Source of the DNA: Marinifilum sp. N1E240
Lineage (GTDB): Bacteria; Bacteroidota; Bacteroidia; Bacteroidales; Marinifilaceae
Length of the DNA: 64,000 bases
NCBI RefSeq assembly: GCF_009295825.1
Contig: NZ_WHKF01000001.1
Span: 124,001-188,000, forward strand
Reading direction: 5' to 3'
A program made the translations under genes and the position numbers. Under the pieces are notes generated by a model. The model was not told the origin of the DNA and made no database searches. It saw nothing but the letters and a program-made list of their open reading frames with translations. This document shows, piece after piece, positions 7,895-17,439 of the stretch. The number at the start of each line of letters is the position of its first letter. The stretch's first letter is position 1.

Positions 7895-9256
7895 CTATTT
7901 TTTGATAATGTTTTCAGCCAATTCGTTAAGGTTTACTCCTGAGAAATTTCCTGAACTCATCAGTAAGACATTGGTATGCTTAAAATCTTTCGATAAAAGA
8001 TCAGAAATTACCTTATCTGAATCTGTGTAAACCGTAATGTTCTTACCACCAAAAGCATCAGCAACCTGTTCTTTGCTTATTTGTTCCAGTTTTTTGTGTT
8101 CTATGGTTTTTGGATTAAAATAGACGATTGCCTCATCAGCCATTATCATAGAGTTTTTGTATTGTGGCAAAAATTCTTTCTTTAAGCTACTGAATGTATG
8201 TAACTCCATGCATGCAATTAATTTTCTAGAATTGAATTGTTTTTTGACAGCTTCAGTTGTAGCTTTTAATTTTGAAGGAGAGTGTGCAAAATCCTGGAAA
8301 ACAGTACAGGATTCATTCTCTGATAATTTTTGTAAACGCTTTGCGGCACCAGAAAAGCTATTGATTGTTGAGTAGAATTGCTCATCGCTTAATCCGGCTT
8401 GCTTGCAAATGTAATAGGCACCCATCAAATTTTGAAGGTTGTGCTCTCCAAAAATCTCCAATTCAACATCACCATTATCCGTCTTTAATATGGTTTTATT
8501 GTTCACCACTTCAAATTTTGGTGTATTGTATGGCAAATACTCAACATCAGACCTTTTGTTATCAACAATTTTATTGATGTGTTCATCGCCATCAAAATAA
8601 ATCAGGCTGCCATTGGGTTGAATTTTATTGGTGAAAATTTTAAATTGCTCAATGTAACCTTCAAAAGTTGGAAATACATTAATGTGATCCCAAGCAATTC
8701 CGGTTAGTAGTGCAATATTGGGATGATACAAATGAAATTTTGGTCGTCGATCTATTGGAGAAGATAAATATTCATCACCTTCGAAAATGGCAATTTTGGC
8801 TTCTTTACTTAGTTTAACCATGGTTTCGAAACCTTCAATTTGGGCTCCAACCATATAATCAAAATCAAAATTGTTCTCTTTAAAAACATGCATCACCATC
8901 GATGTGGTTGTTGTTTTTCCATGACTTCCACCAATTACAATTCTGATTTTGTCTTTAGTCTGTTCATAAATATATTCTGGATAGGAATAAATTTTGACTC
9001 CTAATTCTTGAGCTTTTAGCAATTCAGGATTATCAATTCTGGCATGCATTCCCAGAATAACAGCATTTAAATTGGTATTTATTTTCTCAGGAAACCATCC
9101 CCATTTTTCTGGTAAGATTCCATATTTTTCTAATCTTGATTTAGAAGGATCAAAAATTTCATCATCCGAACCTGTTATTTCAAATCCTTTTTTGTGTAAT
9201 GCGATTGCTAAATTGTGCATGGCACTTCCGCCAATTGCTATAAAATGAACCTTCAT
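7895..9256 (-). CDS. mpl: Mpl-like UDP-N-acetylmuramate:tripeptide ligase
   Basis: 453-residue Mur-ligase. Mpl enzymes recycle peptidoglycan by joining L-Ala-gamma-D-Glu-meso-DAP to UDP-MurNAc with ATP in the cytoplasm. The N-terminal Rossmann-like domain begins HFIAIGGSAMHNLA, the ATP loop is GGSHGKTTTTS near residue 110, and the central domain includes EGDEYLSSP and AWDHINVFPTF. The C-terminal ligase domain has QDFAHSPSKLKAT. MurC is the nearest alternative, but the overall pattern (AIGGSAMHNLA start, EGDEY) favours Mpl. It is transcribed alone; the start overlaps no other gene. Confidence 0.86.
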   Translation of the reverse strand: MKVHFIAIGGSAMHNLAIALHKKGFEITGSDDEIFDPSKSRLEKYGILPEKWGWFPEKINTNLNAVILGMHARIDNPELLKAQELGVKIYSYPEYIYEQTKDKIRIVIGGSHGKTTTTSMVMHVFKENNFDFDYMVGAQIEGFETMVKLSKEAKIAIFEGDEYLSSPIDRRPKFHLYHPNIALLTGIAWDHINVFPTFEGYIEQFKIFTNKIQPNGSLIYFDGDEHINKIVDNKRSDVEYLPYNTPKFEVVNNKTILKTDNGDVELEIFGEHNLQNLMGAYYICKQAGLSDEQFYSTINSFSGAAKRLQKLSENESCTVFQDFAHSPSKLKATTEAVKKQFNSRKLIACMELHTFSSLKKEFLPQYKNSMIMADEAIVYFNPKTIEHKKLEQISKEQVADAFGGKNITVYTDSDKVISDLLSKDFKHTNVLLMSSGNFSGVNLNELAENIIKK

Positions 9257-9363
9257 TGATAATCGTTTATAAAGTTGTATTTTTGATCTCTGTGTAAATA
9301 CGCAAGACTTCTGATTTTAGGTGTTTGCGAAGTTTAAAGATACTAGAATAAAACAAAATAATC

Positions 9364-10206
9364 ATGGAAATATTCAATATAGAAACCGGAAATTTTATGT
9401 GCGATGGGGGAGCAATGTTTAGTGTTGTTCCAAAAGTAATGTGGAGTAGAAAGTATCCGAGTAACGAAGACAACTATTGTAATTGCGCAATGAGATGTAT
9501 GTTGGTAGTTGATGGCGATAGGAAAATATTGATTGATAATGGAACTGGTGATAAGCAAAGTGAAGAATTTTTTAAACATCAACATTTAAATGGGGATGCA
9601 CGTTTGCTTGATTCTTTAAGAAATGTTGGATATTCTGCTGATGATATCACAGATGTTGTGTTTTCCCATTTGCATTTTGACCATTGTGGAGGAGCTGTAA
9701 AATGGAATAAGGATAGAAGCGCTTATGAATTGGTGTTTAAAAATGCCGAGCATTGGGTAAGCAAACAACAATGGGAAAACTATTTGAATCCTAACATTCG
9801 TGAAAAAGATGCTTTTTTCGATGAAAATATTATGCCAGTGAAGGAATCGGGTAAGCTCCATTTTGTTGAGGAAGAAGGCGAGTTGTTCCCAAATATTGAA
9901 GTGCGAATTTTCGAAGGACATACTCCTGGATTGATGATTCCAATAATCAATTACAATGGAACTAAAGTAGTATTTGCAGGAGATTTTATTCCAACCGCTG
10001 CCAATGTTCCGGTTAAATGGTTGGCGAGTTACGATTTGAATCCAACAGCTTCATTAAACGAAAAAGACAACTTCCTAAAGGAAGCTGTCCTTGAAAATTG
10101 TATTCTTTTCTTACAGCATGACATTACCACTGAATGTTGTAGTCTTATTCAAACAGAGCGAGGAGTAAAAGCAAATAAATTTTTCCCGCTATCGGATCTT
10201 AAGTAA
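9364..10206 (+). CDS. MBL-fold metallohydrolase
   Basis: 280-residue metallo-beta-lactamase-fold enzyme. The metal site is SHLHFDHCGG near residue 100, with further ligands in EGHTPGLM and FAGDFIP and near QHD. The layout resembles acyl-homoserine lactonase-like MBL proteins, but the substrate cannot be inferred. No signal peptide is seen, so it is probably cytoplasmic. It overlaps the convergent small gene downstream by 8 nt at their 3' ends. Confidence 0.85.
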   Translation: MEIFNIETGNFMCDGGAMFSVVPKVMWSRKYPSNEDNYCNCAMRCMLVVDGDRKILIDNGTGDKQSEEFFKHQHLNGDARLLDSLRNVGYSADDITDVVFSHLHFDHCGGAVKWNKDRSAYELVFKNAEHWVSKQQWENYLNPNIREKDAFFDENIMPVKESGKLHFVEEEGELFPNIEVRIFEGHTPGLMIPIINYNGTKVVFAGDFIPTAANVPVKWLASYDLNPTASLNEKDNFLKEAVLENCILFLQHDITTECCSLIQTERGVKANKFFPLSDLK

Positions 10207-10537
10207 GACTTAGTTCTTGATTTAATCCATAAGAATCGGTTAGTACAGCTTCGATATTTGCGATGCGTTGGAAAACCGATTTTTTTGTACCAAAATCTTT
10301 ATAGTTTGAATCAAGATAATTCAGATAATATTCAATAACTCTTATTTGAGTTGTGAGAGTTGAGGTTTCAAATTTCTTGTCAAAATCAATATGATTTATT
10401 CCATTTTGATCTAATAACTGTTGCACAATAATTCCTGCCTTCAATATTCTTTTGGAAAGACTATTTTCATTATAAATGTGCATTGCCATTAGACTTGTTA
10501 GTAGTGTTAGGCATAAAATTACAAGTACAACTGACAT
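10199..10537 (-). CDS. small single-pass membrane protein, unknown
   Basis: 112 residues. A hydrophobic helix (residues 2-20) is followed by a soluble, mostly helical tail with no cysteines or recognisable motif. I do not recognise the family. The 3' end overlaps the MBL gene tail-to-tail by 8 nt, and the gene follows the DUF2752-like gene on the same strand by 36 nt, so it may share that transcript. Confidence 0.6.
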   Translation of the reverse strand: MSVVLVILCLTLLTSLMAMHIYNENSLSKRILKAGIIVQQLLDQNGINHIDFDKKFETSTLTTQIRVIEYYLNYLDSNYKDFGTKKSVFQRIANIEAVLTDSYGLNQELSLT

Positions 10538-10573
10538 ATCGTAAATTTTTGTTTAACAAATATTAATCTACAA

Positions 10574-11023
10574 TCAATTTACGATAAATTTTTTGAAAAG
10601 TTCAAATGTGAATTTTATCAATGGGCTGAAAACCAGTAAAAAACCTATTGTCGACAATGTAATGTCGGATAAAATATAGGCTTTAATCAAAGTAAATCTT
10701 TCTTTTATCAGGAAAAAGCTACCAATTCTAAAAACGAGCTGTATTAGGAAAAAAATAAATATCTGTAAGCCAATGGGATTGAAGTTTATGGCTGATTTAA
10801 CATCACAGCGTATCAGTGAGGAAAAACTTCTGGATAACCCTGTAGAAGGACTAATTTCACCTGTTAATTGGGTAAAAACAGATGGAATTGGATGATTTAT
10901 TTTATTAGGGGAGTAAATTGCAGAGTAACTGAAAATGGCAAACAGAATGCTTGCCAAAATCAGATTTATAATTCTGTAATTTGAAAACAGAAGCGAGTTA
11001 TTCAATTTTTGTTTCAACTTCAA
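10574..11023 (-). CDS. DUF2752-like membrane protein
   Basis: 149 residues with about three hydrophobic helices. The segment GEISPSTGLSRSF..LIRCDVKSAINFNPIG resembles the DUF2752 signature CPGCGLTRAF...G(D)...AFxxNP(L)G, although the usual cysteines are replaced. Function is unknown. The start assigned here is a TTG that overlaps the preceding gene by 26 nt; further in-frame TTG codons at 11017 and 11005 are possible. It sits in a run of three small membrane genes. Confidence 0.65.
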   Translation of the reverse strand: MKLKQKLNNSLLFSNYRIINLILASILFAIFSYSAIYSPNKINHPIPSVFTQLTGEISPSTGLSRSFSSLIRCDVKSAINFNPIGLQIFIFFLIQLVFRIGSFFLIKERFTLIKAYILSDITLSTIGFLLVFSPLIKFTFELFKKFIVN

Positions 11024-11468
11024 CTTTTACTTTCAGTTCAATACTATCAGCTTTTATTTGAATAGAGTCAATATGGATTTCCTCCAGTTGATCTTCAAGT
11101 TCTTCCAAAGCTTCTTGCAAATCAGGATTGTGTATAGATTCTTCAATTACTTCCTCAATTACATCCTCAACAAATCCCTCAATATCTTCATCATCTATAC
11201 TAGCTAATCCAGCAAGGAAAAATAACCAAACTGAAGCTACGAGTAATCCAACAACTGACACAATAAGAGCACCAATGTTAAGACCACGTGCGCCATTATC
11301 TTTATTGGCTTGACTTAACCCTATAATACTAATGATAATTGCAATGATTCCTGGAATGAATGCTATAAAGCCAATACAAGGTATAAATCCAATGAATAGT
11401 GTAAGAATACCCAGAATTAATCCTATAATTCCTAAAGTCTGTCCTGCATTTGAGCGTACTTGTTCCAT
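10998..11468 (-). CDS. DUF4190-like membrane protein with acidic tail
   Basis: 156 residues. Two hydrophobic segments (about 11-48 and 66-90) are rich in Gly and Ile, with the GxxLGIIGLILG start typical of DUF4190-type proteins and a central loop (GLSQANKDNGARGLN). The C-terminal half is strongly acidic (DDEDIEGFVEDVIEEVIEE) and then switches to repeated short strands. No enzymatic motif is present. It leads the small membrane-gene run. Confidence 0.65.
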   Translation of the reverse strand: MEQVRSNAGQTLGIIGLILGILTLFIGFIPCIGFIAFIPGIIAIIISIIGLSQANKDNGARGLNIGALIVSVVGLLVASVWLFFLAGLASIDDEDIEGFVEDVIEEVIEESIHNPDLQEALEELEDQLEEIHIDSIQIKADSIELKVKVEVETKIE

Positions 11469-11505
11469 GATTTAATTTATTGATCAGTGCTTAAAGTTAG
11501 TAATT

Positions 11506-12009
11506 TTAGTTTAAGATTTTTAAAAGATCTTTCTCCAAACTTTTATTTGGTGTTTCTATAATACGACCAATTTCTTTTCCATTGCAATAAATAATTGCGG
11601 TAGGTACTCTGCTGACATTATTAACTTTTGCATCGTAATCTGGAGAATTCTTTTTTGTATCGAGAGCGTTCATTGTTAGTTTTTGAAAAGGGAAACGAAT
11701 CTCATCTAGTATTTTTATAAAACGTGGTACTTCACGATGGGAGTCGTGACACCAGGAACCTAAAATGAGAGTAATACTTATATCCTCAAAAGATTTTTTT
11801 CTCAATTTCTTAATGATTCCTTTTTTAGGATGATAAGATTTATACTCAGGACCATACCAATCTTTGCAAATATCTCCTTCAAAAGCTTCCAAAGTAACTC
11901 GTCCATGCAAGACATTTCTATTGATTCTTTGATCGAATTTGCTTTTGTTTTGAGAAAATCCGGAAATACCGATGGATATAAGTAATACGAGAAAAAGAAA
12001 TCTTATCAT
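11506..12009 (-). CDS. secreted thioredoxin-like protein
   Basis: 167 residues starting MIRFLFLVLL at 12009, where a signal peptide (to about residue 20, GFSQ) begins; a longer in-frame ORF reaches 12102 but overlaps mutB. The thioredoxin-like centre is LGSWCHDSHREVPRF near residue 83. This C-H-D-S motif replaces the second catalytic Cys with Ser, so a simple disulfide exchange is not expected. The cis-Pro loop VSRVPTAIIY is present. It follows the mutB terminator, so it probably has its own promoter. Confidence 0.75.
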   Translation of the reverse strand: MIRFLFLVLLISIGISGFSQNKSKFDQRINRNVLHGRVTLEAFEGDICKDWYGPEYKSYHPKKGIIKKLRKKSFEDISITLILGSWCHDSHREVPRFIKILDEIRFPFQKLTMNALDTKKNSPDYDAKVNNVSRVPTAIIYCNGKEIGRIIETPNKSLEKDLLKILN

Positions 12010-12032
12010 GATATTGATTTTAGTGCATAAAA

Positions 12033-12060
12033 AAAGACAGGAAGTAAACTCCCTGTCTTT
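12033..12060 (-). terminator. terminator after mutB
   Basis: Stem AAAGACAGG / CCTGTCTTT with an intervening loop of about 10 nt, followed on the minus strand by an uninterrupted T-run (12036-12028). It lies between mutB and the thioredoxin-like gene. Confidence 0.8.
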
Positions 12061-12082
12061 AAATATAATGATAATATCAATA

Positions 12083-14239
12083 TTAGTCTTGATACTGCTC
12101 AATTAGGATATCAAGCATTTGCATTGCACATTTTGATACTTTGGTACCAGGACCAAATACACCAACAACACCAGCTTCGTATAAGAAATCGTAATCCTGA
12201 GCTGGAATAACACCACCTGCAGTAACCATGATATCTTCACGACCTAATTTCTTTAATTCCTCGATAATTGCAGGAACCAAAGTTTTGTGACCAGCAGCCA
12301 ATGAAGAAACACCAACGATGTGTACATCATTCTCTACAGCTTGCTTAGCAGACTCTTCCGGAGTTTGGAACAATGGTCCCATATCCACGTCGAATCCTAT
12401 ATCAGCAAAACCAGTAGCAACAACTTTACCACCACGGTCGTGACCATCCTGACCCATTTTTGCAACCATGATACGAGGACGACGTCCTGACATTTCTGCA
12501 AATTGATCTGCTTTTGCTTTCGCGTTAGCGAAGTCAGCATCTTGTGCTGATTCTGATGAATATACTCCTGACACGGTTCTAATTACAGCTTTATATCTAC
12601 CACAAATTTTCTCACATGCATCTGAAATCTCACCAAGAGAAGCACGCAATTGTGCAGCCTTAACAGCAAGATCCAATAAGTTACCTTCACCTCCGTTTGC
12701 ACAAGCAGTGATGGCTTCAAGAGCAGCTTGAACAGCTTTCTCGTCACGGTTAGCACGTAGTTTGTTCAATCTTTCGATCTGAGCAGTACGTACAGCAGTG
12801 TTATCTACCTCCAAGATATCCAAAGGATCTTCTTTCTCCAAACGATATTTGTTAGTACCAACAATAGTTTGAGTGTTCGCGTCAATCTTAGCTTGAGTAC
12901 GAGCAGCAGCTTCTTCGATACGAAGTTTTGGAATACCAGACTCAATCGCCTTAGCCATACCACCTAATTTCTCAACCTCTTCGATATGAGCCCAAGCTTT
13001 GTCTACCAACTCCTGAGTTAATGACTCAACGTAGTATGAACCAGCCCAAGGATCTACCGCCTTACAGATTGTAGTCTCATCCTGAATATAAATCTGAGTA
13101 TTACGAGCAATACGTGCAGAGAAGTCAGTTGGCAATGCAATCGCCTCATCCAATGCATTTGTATGCAACGACTGAGTGTGACCCAATGCAGCAGCCATAG
13201 CCTCTATACAAGTACGTCCAACGTTGTTGAAAGGATCTTGCTCAGTTAATGACCAACCTGAAGTCTGTGAGTGAGTACGCAATGCCATAGACTTAGGGTT
13301 CTTAGGATTGAATTGTTTTACAATCTTAGACCATAGTAAACGACCAGCACGCATCTTAGCAATCTCCATGAAGTGATTCATTCCGATAGCCCAGAAGAAA
13401 GACAAACGAGGAGCAAAAGCATCAACGTCCATACCTGCAGCAACACCTTTCTTCAAGTACTCCAAACCATCAGCAAGTGTGTAAGCTAACTCGATATCTG
13501 CTGTAGCACCTGCTTCTTGCATGTGGTAACCAGAGATAGAAATAGAGTTAAACTTAGGCATCTTCTGCGAAGTAAATTCGAAGATATCAGCAATAATTTT
13601 CATAGAAAACTCTGGTGGGTAAATATAAGTGTTACGCACCATGAATTCCTTAAGGATATCATTCTGGATAGTACCTGAAAGTTCATCCAACTTAGCTCCT
13701 TGCTCCAAACCTGCAACAATATAGAAAGCCAATACTGGAAGTACAGCACCATTCATAGTCATAGAAACAGACATCTTATTCAGTGGAATCTGATCGAAAA
13801 GGATCTCCATATCAAGAATAGAGTCGATAGCAACCCCAGCCTTACCTACATCACCAATTACACGAGGATGATCTGAATCATATCCACGGTGAGTAGCCAA
13901 GTCAAATGCTACAGAAAGACCTTTCTGACCAGCAGCTAGGTTACGACGGTAGAATGCATTTGATTCTTCAGCAGTAGAGAAACCTGCGTACTGACGAACT
14001 GTCCAAGGACGCAAAGGATACATTGCTGAATAAGGTCCACGTAGGAATGGTGGTAAACCTGAAACATAGTTCAAGTGCTCCATACCTTCTAAATCTTCCT
14101 TGTTAAAAGCTGTTTTAACCGGAATTTGCTCTGGTGTCATCCAAGATTTTTCAATGCCGTTTTCCTTTTCCCATTCCTGAGAAGTAGCAGCAGCTCTTTG
14201 TGATGACTTGATATTTATATCTTTAAAATTTGGTTTCAT
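12083..14239 (-). CDS. mutB: methylmalonyl-CoA mutase large subunit
   Basis: 718 residues. Interconverts succinyl-CoA and (R)-methylmalonyl-CoA using adenosylcobalamin, as in propionate formation or use. The catalytic TIM barrel has the family segments [25 protein letters not shown] and [13 protein letters not shown]. The C-terminal cobalamin domain has the DxHxxG ligand motif in [15 protein letters not shown] near residue 595. I chose the start at 14239 ([11 protein letters not shown]); an upstream ATG at 14272 sits inside a palindrome and adds only 11 residues. Partner mutA lies 62 nt upstream. The mutase chaperone and epimerase genes are not in this window. Confidence 0.97.
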   Translation of the reverse strand: MKPNFKDINIKSSQRAAATSQEWEKENGIEKSWMTPEQIPVKTAFNKEDLEGMEHLNYVSGLPPFLRGPYSAMYPLRPWTVRQYAGFSTAEESNAFYRRNLAAGQKGLSVAFDLATHRGYDSDHPRVIGDVGKAGVAIDSILDMEILFDQIPLNKMSVSMTMNGAVLPVLAFYIVAGLEQGAKLDELSGTIQNDILKEFMVRNTYIYPPEFSMKIIADIFEFTSQKMPKFNSISISGYHMQEAGATADIELAYTLADGLEYLKKGVAAGMDVDAFAPRLSFFWAIGMNHFMEIAKMRAGRLLWSKIVKQFNPKNPKSMALRTHSQTSGWSLTEQDPFNNVGRTCIEAMAAALGHTQSLHTNALDEAIALPTDFSARIARNTQIYIQDETTICKAVDPWAGSYYVESLTQELVDKAWAHIEEVEKLGGMAKAIESGIPKLRIEEAAARTQAKIDANTQTIVGTNKYRLEKEDPLDILEVDNTAVRTAQIERLNKLRANRDEKAVQAALEAITACANGGEGNLLDLAVKAAQLRASLGEISDACEKICGRYKAVIRTVSGVYSSESAQDADFANAKAKADQFAEMSGRRPRIMVAKMGQDGHDRGGKVVATGFADIGFDVDMGPLFQTPEESAKQAVENDVHIVGVSSLAAGHKTLVPAIIEELKKLGREDIMVTAGGVIPAQDYDFLYEAGVVGVFGPGTKVSKCAMQMLDILIEQYQD

Positions 14240-14261
14240 TTTTTCTGTTTTTATCCTGTAG

Positions 14262-14281
14262 AGACGTAGCATGCTACGTCT
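14262..14281. repeat. 20-bp perfect palindrome between mutA and mutB
   Basis: AGACGTAGCATGCTACGTCT is a perfect 20-bp palindrome in the 62-nt mutA-mutB gap. In RNA it could form a stem-loop that sets relative subunit expression or protects mRNA ends. The core CGTAGCA/TGCTACG also occurs in the hairpin at 19453-19485, so it may be a dispersed REP-like element. Confidence 0.75.
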
Positions 14282-14301
14282 TTACCGTGCAACATCTCTA
14301 A

Positions 14302-16164
14302 TTAAATTCCAAGATTAGCTTGGTAAGCTTTTAAAGTTTCAAGAACGTTAGATTTCACGTTAACGAAGTTCTCGATACCCTTAGCTTTTAACTCGTCAGC
14401 ACATGCAGGAGCACCTGCTACAACAAGAGTTGCGCTTCCTTTAAGTGCTTCGAAAAGCTCAGGAGCGATAGTTGCGTACTCATCATCTGATGAACAAAGT
14501 ACAACGATCTTAGCATTTTTCTCTGTTACGAATTTCACACCTTCTTCAACTGAAGTAAAACCATTGTGGTCTTCAACATCGAATCCGGCACAAGCGAAGA
14601 AGTTACATGCAAACTGTGCACGAGCCTTACGCATATTCAAGTTACCGATAGGGAACATCATCACTTTAGGGCGACCATTTTCCTTAGCATAAATATCAGT
14701 CTTATTACGAAGAGCTTCGAAAGCTTGAGCACCACGGTATGGCTTCAATGTTTCGCAAACTGCATTGTCAGCAGTTTTATCTTCTGGAGAAAGTACTGAC
14801 TCAGGAATGGTTTCAAGAACCTCACCGAAGTTAGGGAATTGATTTGTTCCTAAGAAGTTCTCTTTACGAGTCGCAATAGCTAAATCTCTCTTCTGAGCAG
14901 TAGCCTTAATTGTTTCCTGAATGAATCCAGCTTTGAAAGCAGCAAGGTATCCACCTTTTTCTTCAACAGCTAAGAATAATTTCCAAGCCTCATCAGCGAT
15001 TGATTCAGTTAATGACTCAATATAGTATGAACCAGCAGCAGGGTCAGCAATCTTACCCAAGTGCGATTCTTCTTTTAATAATAATTGTTGGTTACGAGCA
15101 ATTCTTTCGGAGAATACTGAAGATTCAGCATAAACAGAATCGAAAGGTTTCACTGTGAATGAATCCAAACCACCTAAAACAGCAGACATAGATTCAGTTT
15201 GAGTACGCAACATGTTCACATAAGGATCATAAACAGATTTGTTCCACTCTGAAGTCTCACCGTGTACAAACATTTTACAAACAGTTTCGTTTGAAGCACC
15301 AAATGCTTTAACGATGTTCGCCCATAGCATACGACCAGCTCTTAACTTAGCAATCTCCATGAAATACTTAGAGCTTGTTGCAAAGTTGAAACGCATTTTA
15401 GGAGCAACTTCGTCAACTGAAAGTCCAGCTTCGATCATTTTTCCTAAATACTCAGCACCTGATGCTAAAGAGAAACCTAATTCTTCAACAATTGAAGATC
15501 CAGAGTTGTTGAATAAGCTTCCACCTACTGCAATAACTTTGTAGTTAGGAAGAACTTTTGCAGCTTCAATAGCACCTTTCACGTATGCGAAAGCGCTCTC
15601 TTCAGATTGACAATAGTTACCTACTGTACTGAATCCCTTAATAACATCGATAGAAACACCACCACGAACTTTATCTAAAGCAATGCCTTTTTCAGTAGCT
15701 AATGCTTGTAGGTTTTGAAGAAGTTCAACAGAAGAATGTGCTTTCTCGAAGTTAATCTCAACACAATCCATATAGATACCATCTAATAAGGTAGCTAATT
15801 CTTCTTTGCTGATTGATTTCCAATCTAATACAAATCCAATTGAGTCAACACCTTTGTTCATGATGTCAAGAGCAGTTGCATTAGCTTCTTTTACATCCTT
15901 TACAATGATATCCTGACGAACTAACCAATTATTGTTATCCTTCTTGTTTCCACGAACATATGGGAAATCTCCAGGATAAGTGTTCATGAAGGCTTTGTCA
16001 TCCATGTTCTCCAGTCTGTAGAAAGGCTGTACATTGAATCCTTCATTTGTTCTCCAAACTAACTTTCTATCAAAGTCAGCCCCTTTAAGATCTTTAGCGA
16101 TTTTGTCAATCCACTCTTGAGTCGATTGAGGAGCAAAGTCACTAAAAAGTTTATTATCTGCCAT
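14302..16164 (-). CDS. mutA: methylmalonyl-CoA mutase small subunit
   Basis: 620 residues, the non-catalytic partner of the heterodimeric methylmalonyl-CoA mutase. The barrel portion parallels MutB (LRAGRMLWANIVKAFG, DPAAGSYYIESLT), but the C-terminal cobalamin-domain equivalent lacks the DxHxxG ligand (PIGNLNMRKARAQF instead), as expected for a small subunit. It is the first gene of the mutAB transcript. The upstream region carries an inverted repeat at 16246-16270. Confidence 0.96.
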   Translation of the reverse strand: MADNKLFSDFAPQSTQEWIDKIAKDLKGADFDRKLVWRTNEGFNVQPFYRLENMDDKAFMNTYPGDFPYVRGNKKDNNNWLVRQDIIVKDVKEANATALDIMNKGVDSIGFVLDWKSISKEELATLLDGIYMDCVEINFEKAHSSVELLQNLQALATEKGIALDKVRGGVSIDVIKGFSTVGNYCQSEESAFAYVKGAIEAAKVLPNYKVIAVGGSLFNNSGSSIVEELGFSLASGAEYLGKMIEAGLSVDEVAPKMRFNFATSSKYFMEIAKLRAGRMLWANIVKAFGASNETVCKMFVHGETSEWNKSVYDPYVNMLRTQTESMSAVLGGLDSFTVKPFDSVYAESSVFSERIARNQQLLLKEESHLGKIADPAAGSYYIESLTESIADEAWKLFLAVEEKGGYLAAFKAGFIQETIKATAQKRDLAIATRKENFLGTNQFPNFGEVLETIPESVLSPEDKTADNAVCETLKPYRGAQAFEALRNKTDIYAKENGRPKVMMFPIGNLNMRKARAQFACNFFACAGFDVEDHNGFTSVEEGVKFVTEKNAKIVVLCSSDDEYATIAPELFEALKGSATLVVAGAPACADELKAKGIENFVNVKSNVLETLKAYQANLGI

Positions 16165-16245
16165 AACTGTAACTGTTAATGTAACTGTTTAAAAATTAGA
16201 GCCTAAAAATAAGCTCTTTTTATCATTTACGGAAAGTTTAAATAA

Positions 16246-16270
16246 TGTTCTAAATCATACTTTTAGAACA
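16246..16270. repeat. inverted repeat upstream of mutA
   Basis: Nine-base arms TGTTCTAAA and TTTAGAACA around a 7-nt spacer, located 82-106 bp upstream of the mutA start and just after the stop of the EEP gene. It has no T-tract, so an operator for mutAB is as likely as a terminator. Confidence 0.4.
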
Positions 16271-16279
16271 TGAAAAACT

Positions 16280-17335
16280 TTATTGTTTTGTGTTGTATTC
16301 TACTATAATTGGAGCATGATCAGATACTTGCATCCAATCTTGCATCGTTTTTCCACTTTCGTTAATAAAACTTCCATTGGTAAAAATGAAATCTACTTTA
16401 CGATTCCAAAAGCCATTCTTGTCGGTTGTGTGAGTAAAATGGTTTTTGTTATTCGTTTTATAGTTTTCTAATGGAATAGCTGCCATATAATTTTCATAAA
16501 ATGGCATCATCCATTGTTTTTCGACACTGTAATCATCTGCTTCAAAATCACCATCGGTACAAACCGAATCGTCAAACTTACTGGTTTGTTTGGAATAAGG
16601 TGGTAAAGAATTAAAATCACCAGCAAGGATCAATTGCTGCCCTGCGTTTGAGATTGAATCAGCATAAGCTTTAATAATTTCCAATTGTTTTTTCTTGGTA
16701 TCATCTTGTGCATAGGCTGATGCGTGAGTATTTAACAGATGTATAGATTTTCCACTATGTTCCAATTTGGCTTCCAAAATATTTCTCTTGAGATAAAAAT
16801 ATTTTACAATGAAATTTTGTGATTTAATAAGAGGCAATGCAATTCGGTTGGCATCGGTAAATTTCCATTTTGATAGAATTGCATTTCCTGAATCCATTTT
16901 TCCAATCCCATCGCTTGGAATATGACTTGCTTTCCACTGCGAAGCATAAACGGCATAATTAAAATCGGTGCTGTCAAGCAGATATTGAACCTGATCGACA
17001 AAAGCACTTCTTTTGGCATTTACATCTGCTTCCTGAATCATTAAAATATCAGGATTAAGCTGTTTGATTTTTTCAGCAAGAACTTTCATATTATCAAGTA
17101 CTTCCGATTTTCCCATAATGACTCTATCACCATGGCAATCGAAAAAGAAATCGATTCTTCCACCTCCAAATTTAATGTTCCAAGTCATCACTTTCAAAGA
17201 GTCTGGAAAGGGAACATCGTTCATTTCATCGCTTACATATAGCGAAACTTCACTACCGATTTTCGTTTGAAAAGGATCGCAAGCAGCCGCTAAAATCGAT
17301 AACATGATCAAAGATATCTTCCTTAATTTGTTCAT
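16280..17335 (-). CDS. EEP-fold lipoprotein phosphodiesterase
   Basis: 351 residues with a lipoprotein signal peptide (lipobox LAAAC, Cys19), so anchored in the envelope. The endonuclease/exonuclease/phosphatase fold is complete: TWNIKFGGG, IQEADVNAKRS, LNTHASAYAQ, LAGDFNSLPP and the C-terminal SDHAPIIVEY. The substrate may be nucleic acid or a phosphoester; this family also holds sphingomyelinases and phosphatases, so I leave it open. It precedes mutA on the same strand with a 115-nt gap. Confidence 0.85.
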   Translation of the reverse strand: MNKLRKISLIMLSILAAACDPFQTKIGSEVSLYVSDEMNDVPFPDSLKVMTWNIKFGGGRIDFFFDCHGDRVIMGKSEVLDNMKVLAEKIKQLNPDILMIQEADVNAKRSAFVDQVQYLLDSTDFNYAVYASQWKASHIPSDGIGKMDSGNAILSKWKFTDANRIALPLIKSQNFIVKYFYLKRNILEAKLEHSGKSIHLLNTHASAYAQDDTKKKQLEIIKAYADSISNAGQQLILAGDFNSLPPYSKQTSKFDDSVCTDGDFEADDYSVEKQWMMPFYENYMAAIPLENYKTNNKNHFTHTTDKNGFWNRKVDFIFTNGSFINESGKTMQDWMQVSDHAPIIVEYNTKQ

Positions 17336-17439
17336 AAACAGATTCTGTTAGAATTCTCGATTGTGCATTATCATATTGGTACAAATCAATGAAATGTACC
17401 TTGAGCCGTGTAAATATTTATAAATAAGAAGTTGAGGAT

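Noticed and set aside
12010-12102. longer thioredoxin-like protein starting at 12102
   Set aside because: That frame overlaps the end of mutB and crosses its terminator; 12009 gives a proper signal peptide.
14240-14272. mutB start at 14272
   Set aside because: The ATG is inside the 20-bp palindrome, and 14239 gives the conserved MKPNF-type N-terminus with a suitable upstream sequence.
16246-16270. terminator for the EEP gene
   Set aside because: The stem is AT-rich and there is no T-run; it is listed as an inverted repeat instead.
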